From Comamonas sp. Y33R10-2 (GTDB taxonomy: Bacteria > Pseudomonadota > Gammaproteobacteria > Burkholderiales > Burkholderiaceae_C): DNA of 64,000 bases. Under the pieces are notes generated by a model. The model was not told where the DNA came from, ran no database searches, and was given only the letters and a program-made list of their open reading frames with translations. The translations under genes were made by a program, and so were the position numbers. Below, piece after piece: positions 23,211-32,221 of this stretch (position 1 is its first letter; every line of letters starts with the position of its first letter). The DNA lies in the NCBI RefSeq assembly GCF_019355935.1, contig NZ_CP079925.1:1178001-1242000 (forward strand). The letters run 5' to 3'.

Positions 23211-25838
23211 TCATTCCTGCTGCTCAAGCACTTTTTGTTCGATGTTTTCAGCCAGAAAGTCTTGGGCAAAGCGCTGCAGCACACCACCGGCTTCGTAGAT
23301 GCTGACTTCTTCGGCGGTGTCTAAACGGCAGGTGACAGGCACTTCAGTGCGGGCACCAGTGGTGCGGTAGATATGCAGCGTCAGTTGCGCACCGGGCTTG
23401 CGTTGGCCGATCACATCAAAGGTCTCCGTGCCATCCAGTCCCAAGGTGTGGCGCGTAGTGCCCGGTAAAAACTCCAGCGGCAGCACGCCCATGCCAATCA
23501 GATTGGTGCGATGAATGCGCTCAAAGCCTTCGGCCACAATCGCTTCGACCCCGGCCAAGCGGACACCTTTGGCAGCCCAGTCGCGACTCGACCCCTGACC
23601 GTAGTCGGCACCCGCAATAATGATCAGCGGCTGCTTGCGATCCATATAGGTCTCGATGGCTTCCCACATTCGCATGACTTGGCCTTCTGGCTCCACGCGG
23701 GCCAGCGAGCCTTGGCGCACTTGGCCGTTGTCATCCACCACCATCTCATTGAACAGCTTAGGGTTGGCAAAGGTTGCGCGCTGTGCCGTCAAGTGGTCAC
23801 CCCGGTGCGTGGCGTAGGAGTTGAAGTCCTCCTCAGGCAGACCCATTTTGTGCAGGTATTCACCGGCTGCACTGTCCAGCATGATGGCGTTGGAGGGAGA
23901 GAGGTGATCAGTGGTGATGTTGTCCGGCAGTATGGCCAGCGGCCGCATGCCGCGCAGAGTGCGTTCTCCGGCCAGTGCACCTTCCCAGTAGGGCGGGCGG
24001 CGAATGTAAGTGCTTTGAGGGCGCCAGTGGTACAGCGCTTCTTCTTGAGTACCGTTGTCGGCATGGATGGCAAACATGGGCTCGTAGACTTGGCGGAACT
24101 GCTCGGGCTTGACGGCGGCCTTGGCCACGCGGTCAATCTCTTCATCGCTGGGCCAGATGTCCTTGAGGCGAATTTCGCGACCTTCAAAGGTGCCGAGGAC
24201 ATCGTTTTCAATATCAAAGCGAATCGTGCCGGCAATCGCATAGGCCACGACCAGCGGTGGCGAAGCGAGGAAGGCTTGTTTGGCATGGGGGTGGATACGC
24301 CCGTCAAAGTTGCGGTTGCCCGAGAGTACGGCCGTGGTGTACAAGTCGCGATCAATGATCTCTTGCTGGATGGCCGGATCAAGAGCGCCACTCATGCCGT
24401 TGCAGGTGGTGCAGGCGAAAGCGACGACGCCAAAGCCCAGTGCTTCAAGGTCATGCAGCAAGCCAGCTTGAGCCAGATACAGCGGCACGGTTTTGGAGCC
24501 GGGGGCTAAAGACGACTTGACCCATGGCTTGCGCGTGAGGCCTAGATTGCGCGCGTTGCGTGCCAGCAAACCTGCTGCAATCACGTTGCGGGGATTGCTG
24601 GTGTTGGTGCAACTGGTGATGGCGGCAATGATGACTGCACCGTCAGGCATTTGGCCCTCTGGCTGAGTCCATTCGCCCGCAATACCCTTGGCAACTAGGT
24701 CGCTAGTGGCCAGACGCGCATGAGGATTGGATGGTCCGGCCATATTGCGCACCACACTGGACAGATCGAACTGCAGCGTGCGCTCGTATTCGGCATTCAT
24801 CAGCGAGTCTGCCCACAAGCCAGCTTGCTTGGCGTAGGTTTGCACCAATTGCACCTGAGCAGGCTCACGGCCTGTCAAGCGCAGGTAGTCAATGGTTTGC
24901 TCGTCGATGGCAAACATGGCGGCGGTGGCACCATATTCAGGCGCCATATTGGAGATGGTTGCCCGGTCGCCAATGGTCAGACTGCGGGCACCTTCGCCAT
25001 AGAACTCCAGGTAGGCGCCCACCACTTTTTGCTGGCGCAGGAACTGGGTCAGGGCCAGCACGGTATCGGTTGCGGTGATGCCGCTTTGACGCTCGCCGGT
25101 GAGCTTCACACCGATGATCTCGGGCAGGCGCATCCAAGATGCGCGGCCCAACATGACATTTTCAGCCTCCAGCCCGCCCACACCCACGGCGATCACGCCC
25201 AGCGCATCGACATGAGGGGTATGACTGTCCGTGCCTACCAGAGTATCGGGGTACGCTTCTCCATTGATAGCATGGATCACTGGGCTCATGCGCTCCAGAT
25301 TGATCTGGTGCATGATGCCGTTGCCCGGTGGAATCACTTCCACATTCTTGAATGAGCGCTTGCACCAGTCGATGAAGTGAAAGCGGTCTTCGTTGCGACG
25401 ATCTTCGATGGCGCGGTTTTTCTGAAAAGCCTGGGGGTCAAAGCCACCGCATTCCACTGCCAGAGAATGATCCACGATCAGTTGCACAGGCACGACAGGG
25501 TTGACGGCGGCGGGGTCACCACCTTGATCAGCAATTGCATCACGCAAGCCAGCCAGATCGACCAGAGCCGTCTGGCCCAGAATATCGTGGCAGACCACGC
25601 GAGCCGGGAACCACGGAAAGTCGCGCTCGCGCTTGCGTTCGATGATTTGCGTCAAGCATTCGGTCAGGATGGCGGGATCACAGCGGCGCACCAGGTTTTC
25701 GGCATGGACACGGCTGGTGTAGGGCAGGGTGGCCCAGGCGCCGAGTTTGATGGCCTCCACTGCAGCTTGGGCATCAAAGTAATGCAGTTGACTGCCTGGT
25801 AAAGGCTTGCGGTAGTGATGAGGTTGGGGTTTGCTCAT
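23211..25838 (-). CDS. acnD: Fe/S-dependent 2-methylcitrate dehydratase AcnD
   Basis: This 875-residue aconitase-family enzyme dehydrates 2-methylcitrate in the propionate-degrading methylcitrate cycle. The three cysteines that hold the 4Fe-4S cluster are visible in ITSCTNTSNP and ACTTCNGMSG. Substrate motifs LVGTDSHTPHVDALGVIAVGVGG and QGSSRDWAAKG are present in order, followed by the swivelling C-terminal domain. Length and the presence of prpF downstream distinguish it from the housekeeping AcnA, since AcnD needs PrpF. It starts 21 bp after the short GntR gene. Cytoplasmic. Confidence 0.95.
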   Translation of the reverse strand: MSKPQPHHYRKPLPGSQLHYFDAQAAVEAIKLGAWATLPYTSRVHAENLVRRCDPAILTECLTQIIERKRERDFPWFPARVVCHDILGQTALVDLAGLRDAIADQGGDPAAVNPVVPVQLIVDHSLAVECGGFDPQAFQKNRAIEDRRNEDRFHFIDWCKRSFKNVEVIPPGNGIMHQINLERMSPVIHAINGEAYPDTLVGTDSHTPHVDALGVIAVGVGGLEAENVMLGRASWMRLPEIIGVKLTGERQSGITATDTVLALTQFLRQQKVVGAYLEFYGEGARSLTIGDRATISNMAPEYGATAAMFAIDEQTIDYLRLTGREPAQVQLVQTYAKQAGLWADSLMNAEYERTLQFDLSSVVRNMAGPSNPHARLATSDLVAKGIAGEWTQPEGQMPDGAVIIAAITSCTNTSNPRNVIAAGLLARNARNLGLTRKPWVKSSLAPGSKTVPLYLAQAGLLHDLEALGFGVVAFACTTCNGMSGALDPAIQQEIIDRDLYTTAVLSGNRNFDGRIHPHAKQAFLASPPLVVAYAIAGTIRFDIENDVLGTFEGREIRLKDIWPSDEEIDRVAKAAVKPEQFRQVYEPMFAIHADNGTQEEALYHWRPQSTYIRRPPYWEGALAGERTLRGMRPLAILPDNITTDHLSPSNAIMLDSAAGEYLHKMGLPEEDFNSYATHRGDHLTAQRATFANPKLFNEMVVDDNGQVRQGSLARVEPEGQVMRMWEAIETYMDRKQPLIIIAGADYGQGSSRDWAAKGVRLAGVEAIVAEGFERIHRTNLIGMGVLPLEFLPGTTRHTLGLDGTETFDVIGQRKPGAQLTLHIYRTTGARTEVPVTCRLDTAEEVSIYEAGGVLQRFAQDFLAENIEQKVLEQQE

Positions 25839-25859
25839 TATTTTGTTCTGTCTCGGGTT

Positions 25860-26309
25860 TCAGAGCGCCAAAGCGGTGTGCTGGTGCACTGCTTGAGGGG
25901 TGGAATAGCTCAAAGGTGTATGCGCGAGAGGGCCAAGCGCCAAATGCAGCCTTGCCTGCGCAACCGCATGCAAACGCTCGGTCAGCTCTGTGCAGGCACT
26001 GAGCGGCTGGGCTTTTAATTGCGACAAATGCTGAGCAAGCAGCTGGCACAGCAGTCGGGCCTCAGCAAGCTGCGCAGCAGAGAGCTGGGTGACGCTCATG
26101 CCTCGCCTTGGTTGCGCGGTAAGCAGTCCTTCGTGACACAGCAGTTTCATGGCCTCACGCACAGGTGTACGGCTGACGCCAAACTCCTGGGCCAGCACTC
26201 CATCTTGGATGTCACTGCCAGGCGGGATCCGGTGGCTAAGAATGCGTTCACGCAGTTTGCTAGCGATGGCGATGCACAGTGAATGAGGTTGCATGGGCAG
26301 GGCAGTCAT
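25860..26309 (-). CDS. Short GntR-family regulator inside the prp operon
   Basis: This 149-residue protein has a complete GntR winged helix (IASKLRERILSHRIPPGSDIQDGVLAQEFGVSRTPVREAMKLLCHEGLL) followed by the usual MSVTQLSAAQLAEARLLCQLL start of a ligand domain. That domain stops after about 70 residues, whereas FadR/VanR-type GntR proteins run to about 210-240. It is either C-terminally truncated or a reduced form. It lies 18 bp after prpC and 21 bp before acnD, so it is co-transcribed. GntR regulators of the prp operon are common in Burkholderiales, but here a ScfR-type gene also faces prpC, so this copy may be redundant and decaying. Confidence 0.75.
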   Translation of the reverse strand: MTALPMQPHSLCIAIASKLRERILSHRIPPGSDIQDGVLAQEFGVSRTPVREAMKLLCHEGLLTAQPRRGMSVTQLSAAQLAEARLLCQLLAQHLSQLKAQPLSACTELTERLHAVAQARLHLALGPLAHTPLSYSTPQAVHQHTALAL

Positions 26310-26327
26310 AGCTTTTTGGCAAAGATT

Positions 26328-27512
26328 TCACTGGCGCTCGTCGATGGGCACGAACTTCAAATCGTCCGGGCCTGTGTAGTTGGCGCTGGGGCGGATGATC
26401 TTGTTGTCCTGACGCTGCTCAATGATGTGGGCGGCCCAGCCACTGGTGCGGGCCATCACAAACAGCGGTGTGAACATGGCTGTAGGTACGCTCATCATGT
26501 GATAGCTGACGGCGCTGAACCAGTCGAGGTTGGGGAACATATTCTTAACTTCCCACATCACCGACTCCAGGCGTGCAGCGATGTCATACATCTTGGTGCT
26601 GCCCGCTTCATCAGAAAGCTGTTTAGCCACGCCCTTGATCACCACATTGCGTGGGTCGCTGACGGTATAGACGGGGTGGCCAAAGCCGATGACGACTTCC
26701 TTGGCATCCACGCGGCGGCGAATATCCTCTTCGGCTTCGGCGGGGTTGTCATAGCGCTTCTGGATTTCAAACGCTACTTCATTGGCTCCGCCATGCTTTG
26801 GGCCACGCAATGCACCAATCGCACCGGTGATGGCAGAGTACATATCGCTGCCCGTGCCTGCTACCACGCGAGCGGTGAAGGTGGATGCATTGAACTCATG
26901 CTCGGCGTACAAATTGAGCGAGGTATGCATGGCGCGCACCCAAGTCTGGGATGGCTTGGCTCCATGCAGCAGGTGCAGAAAGTGGCCTCCGATGGAATCG
27001 TCGTCAGTTTCCACTTCGATGCGGCGCCCCGAATTGCTGAAGTGGTACCAGTACAGCAGCATGGAACCCAGCGATGCCATCAGGCGGTCGGCAATATCGC
27101 GTGCTCCAGGCAGGTTATGGTCATCCTTTTCAGGCAGGGCGCAGCCCATGGCAGAGACGCCGGTGCGCATCACATCCATAGGGTGGCTGGCGGCGGGCAG
27201 TTGCTCCAGTGCCACTTTCACACTGGTGGGCAGGCCGCGTAAAGCCTTGAGCTTGGTCTTGTAGGCTTTCAGTTCGGCGCGCGTGGGCAGCTTTCCGTGC
27301 ACCAGCAGGTGGGCGACTTCTTCAAATTCGCAGACTTCGGCAATATCCAGAATGTCATAGCCACGGTAGTGCAAATCGTTGCCGGTTTTGCCTACAGTAC
27401 ATAAAGCGGTGTTCCCTGCTGTCACACCGGACAGAGCGACGGATTTCTTGGGTTTGAAACTACTACCTGCTGCGGTAGTCAATGCGATTTTGGGTTCGGC
27501 CACGATGCTCAT
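26328..27512 (-). CDS. prpC: 2-methylcitrate synthase PrpC
   Basis: This 394-residue enzyme of the citrate synthase family condenses propionyl-CoA with oxaloacetate. The catalytic histidines are seen in [17 protein letters not shown] and [45 protein letters not shown] carries the aspartate/arginine region and end of the active site. The motif [19 protein letters not shown] near the N terminus is typical of methylcitrate synthases. It is the first gene of the leftward prp operon, facing a ScfR-type regulator across a promoter region with several TTTGCRAA boxes. Confidence 0.94.
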   Translation of the reverse strand: MSIVAEPKIALTTAAGSSFKPKKSVALSGVTAGNTALCTVGKTGNDLHYRGYDILDIAEVCEFEEVAHLLVHGKLPTRAELKAYKTKLKALRGLPTSVKVALEQLPAASHPMDVMRTGVSAMGCALPEKDDHNLPGARDIADRLMASLGSMLLYWYHFSNSGRRIEVETDDDSIGGHFLHLLHGAKPSQTWVRAMHTSLNLYAEHEFNASTFTARVVAGTGSDMYSAITGAIGALRGPKHGGANEVAFEIQKRYDNPAEAEEDIRRRVDAKEVVIGFGHPVYTVSDPRNVVIKGVAKQLSDEAGSTKMYDIAARLESVMWEVKNMFPNLDWFSAVSYHMMSVPTAMFTPLFVMARTSGWAAHIIEQRQDNKIIRPSANYTGPDDLKFVPIDERQ

Positions 27513-27558
27513 GCGGGTCTCCTAGACGTGATTGAAATCACAGTTTTGTCTGCGATAC

Positions 27559-27649
27559 TTCGCAATCTACGCATTTGCATTAGAGAGAGATAGAGCTGAA
27601 TTGGCGAATGATTGCGAAGAGAAATTTGTGTTTTTGCAAAGTTTGCGAA
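27559..27649. promoter_or_regulatory. Cluster of TTTGCRAA-type boxes between prpC and the ScfR-type gene
   Basis: Half-sites visible are TTCGCAA at 27559-27565, TTGGCGAA at 27601-27608, ATTGCGAA at 27611-27618, TTTGCAAA at 27633-27640 and TTTGCGAA at 27642-27649. RamB/PrpR-type regulators of actinobacteria recognise TTTGCAAA-like repeats. The boxes lie in the prpC promoter and leader of the divergent regulator, so autoregulation and prp control are inferred. Confidence 0.6.
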
Positions 27650-27685
27650 TTTTTTGAATGCAGAACAAGAACAGGGAGCGAGAAG

Positions 27686-29125
27686 ATGGCTAAGACTTTT
27701 ATGGGAGTACGCTTGCGTAGCCTGCGCGCCGAGCGTGGGATGACTCAAGCTGCGCTGGCACACGCGCTGGAGCTATCGCCTAGCTACTTGAATCAGATAG
27801 AGCAGGATCAGCGCCCGCTCACGGTGGCGGTACTACTCAAGATCCACAAAGTGCTGGGCGTAGATATTCAGCAATTTTCTGAGGATGAAGAGGCGCGTTT
27901 GCTGGCCCAGTTGCGTGATGCTTTGGCAGCGATGCCCCATGCCAATAGCACTGTGCCTTTGCCTGAGTTGCGAGAGCTTGCTTCAAAGCTTCCGCAACTG
28001 GCTCAGGCTTTGCTGGCCATGCACCAGCGCCATTTGGCTGATACTGAGCGGCTGGAGGCTCTGACGGCTCGCCTAGGGGACGGGCGCACTGATCTTGAAG
28101 GAGGCGGCATTGAGCTTGCTGAGCCGGCAAGGCAAATGTCGTTTGAGGCTGTGCGAGATTTTTTCTTTGCCCACCGAAATTACTTTGATGCATTGGATCG
28201 TGCCGCAGAAGCTTTAGCAAAACTGGCCGCAGAGCAAGGCAATGTTCAGGAATGGCTGCAAAACCGCTTGCGAGACAGTCACAAGGTCTTGGTGTTGCGT
28301 GCAGCAAATGCAACGGAGGCAAACTACAGTCACCGCCGCTTTGATGCAAGCGCACGCACACTCTACATCGCGCCTCAACTGAGTCCTGCACAGCAAGCGT
28401 TTCAGTTGGCAACGCAACTGGCATTGCTCGAATTTGAGCCATTGATACACGAGGCTCTGCAGTCGATTCAATGGAAGGATGACGCCACAAGACGCTTAGC
28501 CCGCACTGGCTTAGCAAACTATGTTGCTGGTGCTTTTGTTTTGCCTTATGGCGAATTCCTGAAAGCTGCAGAGTGTCTGCACTACGACATCGATTTGTTA
28601 GCGCGGCGCTTTGGTGTGGGGTTTGAGACCGTGTGCCATCGTCTCTCCACCATGCAGCGGGGCGATGCACCGGGCGTTCCGTTTTTCTTTATTCGGGTGG
28701 ACCGAGCAGGCAATATCAGCAAGCGTCAGTCGGCCACGCATTTTCACTTTTCTAAAACCGGCGGTACTTGCCCGTTGTGGGTCGTATATGAGGCATTCAC
28801 CCAGCCAGGTCGAATCGTTCCGCAGCTAGCATCCATGCCGGATGGGCGTGTGTACTTGTGGATTGCTCGCACTATCAGTCATGCGGGAGCAGGCTGGGGG
28901 GCGCCAGGCAAGACTTTCTCCATTGGGCTGGGCTGCGATTTGCAGCACGCGGCAAGATTGGTGTATTCCAGAGGGCTTGATCTGCGCAATGTTGACGCAG
29001 CTACTCCCATCGGTATGGGTTGCAAAGTCTGTGAGCGCAACGCCTGCCCGCAGCGGGCCTTCCCATTCGTGGGAAAGCCGTTGAGAGTCAATGAAAATGA
29101 GAGCGGATTTGTGCCATATGGGTAG
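27686..29125 (+). CDS. Short-chain fatty acyl regulator, ScfR/RamB/PrpR-type
   Basis: This 479-residue protein has an N-terminal XRE-type helix-turn-helix (LRSLRAERGMTQAALAHALELSPSYLNQIEQDQRP, residues about 10-45) and a central IrrE/DUF955-like region with FQLATQLALLEFEPLI. A C-terminal DUF2083 domain ends in GMGCKVCERNACPQRAFPF, which contains three clustered cysteines. Family members sense short-chain acyl-CoA and activate methylcitrate and glyoxylate genes. The frame opens at 27608, but ATG 27686 with an AGGGAG box upstream and a family-like N terminus is preferred. It is divergent from prpC, its likely target. Confidence 0.87.
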   Translation: MAKTFMGVRLRSLRAERGMTQAALAHALELSPSYLNQIEQDQRPLTVAVLLKIHKVLGVDIQQFSEDEEARLLAQLRDALAAMPHANSTVPLPELRELASKLPQLAQALLAMHQRHLADTERLEALTARLGDGRTDLEGGGIELAEPARQMSFEAVRDFFFAHRNYFDALDRAAEALAKLAAEQGNVQEWLQNRLRDSHKVLVLRAANATEANYSHRRFDASARTLYIAPQLSPAQQAFQLATQLALLEFEPLIHEALQSIQWKDDATRRLARTGLANYVAGAFVLPYGEFLKAAECLHYDIDLLARRFGVGFETVCHRLSTMQRGDAPGVPFFFIRVDRAGNISKRQSATHFHFSKTGGTCPLWVVYEAFTQPGRIVPQLASMPDGRVYLWIARTISHAGAGWGAPGKTFSIGLGCDLQHAARLVYSRGLDLRNVDAATPIGMGCKVCERNACPQRAFPFVGKPLRVNENESGFVPYG

Positions 29126-29301
29126 GAGGCACGGCAATTCCAATGTCAAGTCTCTCTCGTAAGACTTTTACCTCAGGGAGTCTATTCAACGATATCCACC
29201 ACCGAAGCTGGTGCGCTTTAATTTGAAAAACTGGTGTCTGTAGCTCTTCTTCGTCTATAGATCCTGGTCGATATCAATTTTGCTTGAAGAAGGATGCTGA
29301 A

Positions 29302-29339
29302 CCTCTCTCACGCATGTGCTTGCACCTGCATGAGAGAGG
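29302..29339. terminator. Hairpin between ScfR-type gene and the CX10C protein gene
   Basis: CCTCTCTCA (29302-29310) pairs perfectly with TGAGAGAGG (29331-29339), with a further GCA/TGC pairing inside. It lies between two convergent genes and could end both transcripts, but no strong T run follows on either strand. Confidence 0.4.
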
Positions 29340-29371
29340 TGTGAAGATCATCGCCCTAAAGCAGCCTATGG

Positions 29372-29938
29372 TTACTGAGCGTATTTACGCTTTGCATCTG
29401 TGACGCAGGTGTCCTTGGCATTGCCAGACAAGGCATCACAGCGCTCTTTAGCTACTTTGTAATCGGCTTCGCGAGTCTTGTCGCTAGCATCTTTTCGTGC
29501 TTCAGCAACATCACTGGACTTTGCTGTTGGATCCTGGCGTACCTCAGCAACCTTGGCATTTTCCAAAGCCTTTACATGCGTAGCTTTAGCCTCTTTTTTA
29601 CAGACATCTTTTTCGTTGCCCGATAGATCATCACATTTTTCTTTTGCCACATTGTTAGCTGAATCGGCCTTGGTTTTCGCAACGGCATACCGATTTTTTT
29701 CGCTAGGGTCGGACTTATATTTCAGCTCTGCAGAACCTATTTGCTCAGCACCTTTCGCTTGCTTTTCACAAACGTCTTTAGTGTTACCTTTCAGCGTTTT
29801 GCAATGCTCTTTGGCGGTCTTGTATTCGGCACTTATACGATCCTTTTCAGCTGAGTGTTCGGCTGGAGTTAAAGCGAACGATGAGGCAGCAAATGCCGTA
29901 GTGGCAAAGGCGATGGCTAGTTGAATGTTGAACTTCAT
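29372..29938 (-). CDS. Periplasmic protein with three CX10C helical repeats
   Basis: This 188-residue protein has a Sec signal peptide (IAFATTAFAASSFA before LTPAEHS). The mature part contains three copies of a module C-x10-C with the pattern KExC-x2-L-x-GN-x-KD-x-C (around residues 45-58, 102-115, 166-179), separated by charged Ala/Lys/Glu-rich helical segments. The six mature cysteines form three regularly spaced pairs, suggesting three disulfide-closed helical hairpins in the periplasm. Similar proteins are common and uncharacterised in Burkholderiales. It leads into a group of small stress and envelope genes. No function can be assigned. Confidence 0.75.
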   Translation of the reverse strand: MKFNIQLAIAFATTAFAASSFALTPAEHSAEKDRISAEYKTAKEHCKTLKGNTKDVCEKQAKGAEQIGSAELKYKSDPSEKNRYAVAKTKADSANNVAKEKCDDLSGNEKDVCKKEAKATHVKALENAKVAEVRQDPTAKSSDVAEARKDASDKTREADYKVAKERCDALSGNAKDTCVTDAKRKYAQ

Positions 29939-30156
29939 GAGTCTCTCCGTTTCAGGTTTTCATTACGGTGCGTGAAGGCATGCGCAATCGATCGATAATC
30001 AGCGCCATAGCATGGAATCACATAACTGGGCGGTGGGCGAACATTGACTCTAAGCATCCTGAAGCAATGTAGACGTCAGGCATCCCTTAGCATCCGAGTC
30101 GGGATGAGCCTACGTTGTTACACAGTTAATTAGCCCATTTGTGAAATCCACTAACT

Positions 30157-30369
30157 TCACTTATTGGGCCCATAGGGAGCCTGCGTAGGATCAAGTGATT
30201 GAGTTGGCGCTGGCGCTGTGTTGGGCGTTTCTACAGTGTTAGGTGCGGGTACAGTCAAGCCGCCAGTAGCTGGCGGTCTTGTTTCCAGTTCAGGTTTAGG
30301 AGTCTTGTCCTCGCAAGCGCTCAACGCACCAGCAGCTAAGATGAGAGAAATTACAGATATTAATTTCAT
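30157..30369 (-). CDS. Small proline-rich lipoprotein
   Basis: This 70-residue protein begins with a lipoprotein signal peptide, with lipobox LSAC at residues 16-19. The mature chain of about 50 residues is rich in Pro, Thr and Ala (PAPNTVETPNTAPAPTQ) and is expected to be disordered and anchored in the outer or inner membrane. No family is recognised. It sits 50 bp downstream of the lipocalin gene on the same strand, so the two may be co-transcribed. Confidence 0.65.
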   Translation of the reverse strand: MKLISVISLILAAGALSACEDKTPKPELETRPPATGGLTVPAPNTVETPNTAPAPTQSLDPTQAPYGPNK

Positions 30370-30419
30370 GGAATCGTCCTTTTTTAGAGTGAGACACGTA
30401 CCGCCTCAAGCTTTTTGGC

Positions 30420-30968
30420 TTACTGCGCTACTGCTATTACTTGGTTCATGTCTACACCCAGCTCTTGGGCAATTTGCAGCAATTGCCTGAATTTCCGATC
30501 GGGAATACTTTTGCTTCGAGACAGTAGCCAGAAATAGTCAAGGCTGTTACCGATCACCAGTGAGGTCTGATACTCATCGTCGAGACTCACAACGTTATAG
30601 CCGCCATAAAAGGGACCAAAGAACGAAACTTTCAAAGCGGCTATATCAGGCTCACCCAGAAAGCGCGCTTTACCTTCAGATTCCTTCCATTCATTTCTTT
30701 CCTCGCTGTAACCACGGTTGATTACCGTCACAGTCCCGTCTTTTTCAAGACTGTAATGCGCTGTGGTTCGTGACAAGCCTTTCTCGAAACGATGATCAAT
30801 TCGCGCGAGCTCATACCAAGTTCCCATATAGCGTTTAGCATCGAAACCTGTCACTGGCTCAATACCTCGAGGAACGGTGACAGCACAGCCAGACACAGCT
30901 GCGGCAACTCCGGCAACTACTGCCGTCAATGTGATTGCTTTAAAGACTGAGCTTTTGGAAACACTCAT
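30420..30968 (-). CDS. blc: Bacterial lipocalin (Blc-like)
   Basis: This 182-residue lipocalin carries a lipoprotein-type signal (VSGC at about residue 28) and the three lipocalin motifs: YMGTWYELARIDHRFEKGL, then FFGPFYGGYNVVSLDDEYQTSLVIGNSLDYFWLLSR and the RXF tail. Blc proteins are outer-membrane lipoproteins that bind fatty acids or lysophospholipids and are induced by envelope or stationary-phase stress. The neighbourhood of PRC-barrel and DUF883 genes supports a general stress role. Length matches E. coli Blc (177). Confidence 0.92.
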   Translation of the reverse strand: MSVSKSSVFKAITLTAVVAGVAAAVSGCAVTVPRGIEPVTGFDAKRYMGTWYELARIDHRFEKGLSRTTAHYSLEKDGTVTVINRGYSEERNEWKESEGKARFLGEPDIAALKVSFFGPFYGGYNVVSLDDEYQTSLVIGNSLDYFWLLSRSKSIPDRKFRQLLQIAQELGVDMNQVIAVAQ

Positions 30969-31127
30969 TTCTTTCCTTCGAGTTCATTCAATCATTAATG
31001 AATAGATCCATGTCTAATTGCACTAACTTTGCGGACTAACGAAAATCTTGGCTATATAAAAGATCAATCGTAAAAGAGCTTAAGTTTTTGCAATCTGAGC
31101 AGACCGTGCGTAACAGCATTAACAGCC

Positions 31128-31457
31128 TTATTCGTTAAGCTTGTTCTGCTTTGTTATGTCTTTAGGAAATAAGTCCTCTCGTGCTCCCTCTATGGGATTA
31201 AGAGTGTTGGGATCTGAGGGATCCATAGGGTCGGCGGGATATTGAGGCTGCTGAGAGGGGTTGGGATTGCTGGGCTTCTCAGACGGAGGAGTCGTTGGTG
31301 TTGCAACATCAGATTCTGATGAATTGCTTCCAAGGCTTGTAAAAGGCAACTTGTGCTGCACAGCAATAAAAGCTGGCTCAGATGATTGGTTTTCTTCAAG
31401 CTTTCTAGTGTTGCTCTGTGTGGGTTCAACTGATTGATTGCGTTGGTGCTCTTGCAT
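31128..31457 (-). CDS. Hypothetical low-complexity protein
   Basis: This 109-residue chain is rich in Pro, Ser, Asn and Asp (for example PSEKPSNPNPSQQPQYPADP) and would be largely disordered. No signal peptide, membrane helix or known domain is seen. The start has AAGGAGCTTGTC just upstream, a fair Shine-Dalgarno, which is the main support. It sits between the lipocalin and PRC-barrel genes on the same strand. Function unknown. Confidence 0.55.
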   Translation of the reverse strand: MQEHQRNQSVEPTQSNTRKLEENQSSEPAFIAVQHKLPFTSLGSNSSESDVATPTTPPSEKPSNPNPSQQPQYPADPMDPSDPNTLNPIEGAREDLFPKDITKQNKLNE

Positions 31458-31536
31458 GACAAGCTCCTTAAATGGCTTTATTAATTAAAAGCAACACTGA
31501 GAAGCGCTCACTTAGAAGACGCCTCTCAGCGTTAAG

Positions 31537-31884
31537 TTAGACCCACGGCACGCCGTAATAGTCATAAACCCGTCGACCATAGTCATCCGTGTATTCTGGG
31601 GCCGTATCCGACGAATATTTAGGCCCTTGACGCAGTTGCTCCTGGTCAAGTGAAACGACGTAACCTTGTTGATTCACGTCATATTTGAGCGTGTTCCATG
31701 GCAATGGGTAGCGATCTGTACCCATACCCAGAAAGCCGCCAAACTCCATGATGGCGTAACGAACTTGACCAGATATTTTGTCAATCATCAGCGACTCAAT
31801 AGAGCCCAATTTTTCGCCACCTGGGTTGTACACATTCGTGCCATCAACCTTAGTGGATGAGATAACGCTGGATGCGGTATTCAT
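31537..31884 (-). CDS. PRC-barrel domain protein
   Basis: This 115-residue protein has a full PRC-barrel domain: VDGTNVYNPGGEKLGSIESLMIDKISGQVRYAIMEFGGFLGMG, then YPLPWNTLKYD. The C terminus is acidic and Tyr-rich. PRC-barrel proteins of this length are common in stress clusters of Burkholderiales, often near DUF883 or CsbD genes, and have no assigned activity. It lies 40 bp downstream of the DUF883 gene, probably in the same transcript. Cytoplasmic. Confidence 0.88.
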   Translation of the reverse strand: MNTASSVISSTKVDGTNVYNPGGEKLGSIESLMIDKISGQVRYAIMEFGGFLGMGTDRYPLPWNTLKYDVNQQGYVVSLDQEQLRQGPKYSSDTAPEYTDDYGRRVYDYYGVPWV

Positions 31885-31924
31885 AAGTTCTCCTTTAGGT
31901 GCGTGGTAAGGGATTCAACATGGC

Positions 31925-32221
31925 TTAACGCCTGCTGAGGGCAAATCCAAGCAAAGCGCCGACTGCTAGCGCACCGCCGACGGCTCTCCATGGTGAGTCA
32001 TGAACATAGGCATCAGCTGATTGAGCTGCAGCTCGAGACTCATTTATTGCCGCAGCCGAACTTGATCTCACTTTTTCTAGCGTGGAGGCCGCTTTATTGA
32101 AAAGCATGGATGCAGCTGGGTCTGCATCATGGCCTTTAGTAGCCAGAACATCTCTCAGATCATTTAAAAGCTGGCTCAGATCTTTGGATAGGTCTGCTGC
32201 ATTTGCTTTTCGAAATCTCAT
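31925..32221 (-). CDS. DUF883 (ElaB/YqjD family) membrane-anchored protein
   Basis: This 98-residue protein has a long helical N-terminal part (DLSKDLSQLLNDLRDVLATK) and a C-terminal membrane anchor typical of the family (YVHDSPWRAVGGALAVGALLGFALSRR). YqjD/ElaB proteins bind ribosomes or stabilise membranes in stationary phase under RpoS control in E. coli. It is the first gene of a short leftward group with PRC-barrel. An AAGGAGCTC ribosome-binding site precedes the start. Confidence 0.9.
   Translation of the reverse strand: MRFRKANAADLSKDLSQLLNDLRDVLATKGHDADPAASMLFNKAASTLEKVRSSSAAAINESRAAAQSADAYVHDSPWRAVGGALAVGALLGFALSRR

Noticed and set aside
23511..24509. 332-codon rightward frame opposite acnD
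   Set aside because: Antisense shadow; acnD has full family motifs on the other strand.
26283..27242. 319-codon rightward frame opposite prpC
   Set aside because: Antisense shadow; prpC motifs are unambiguous.
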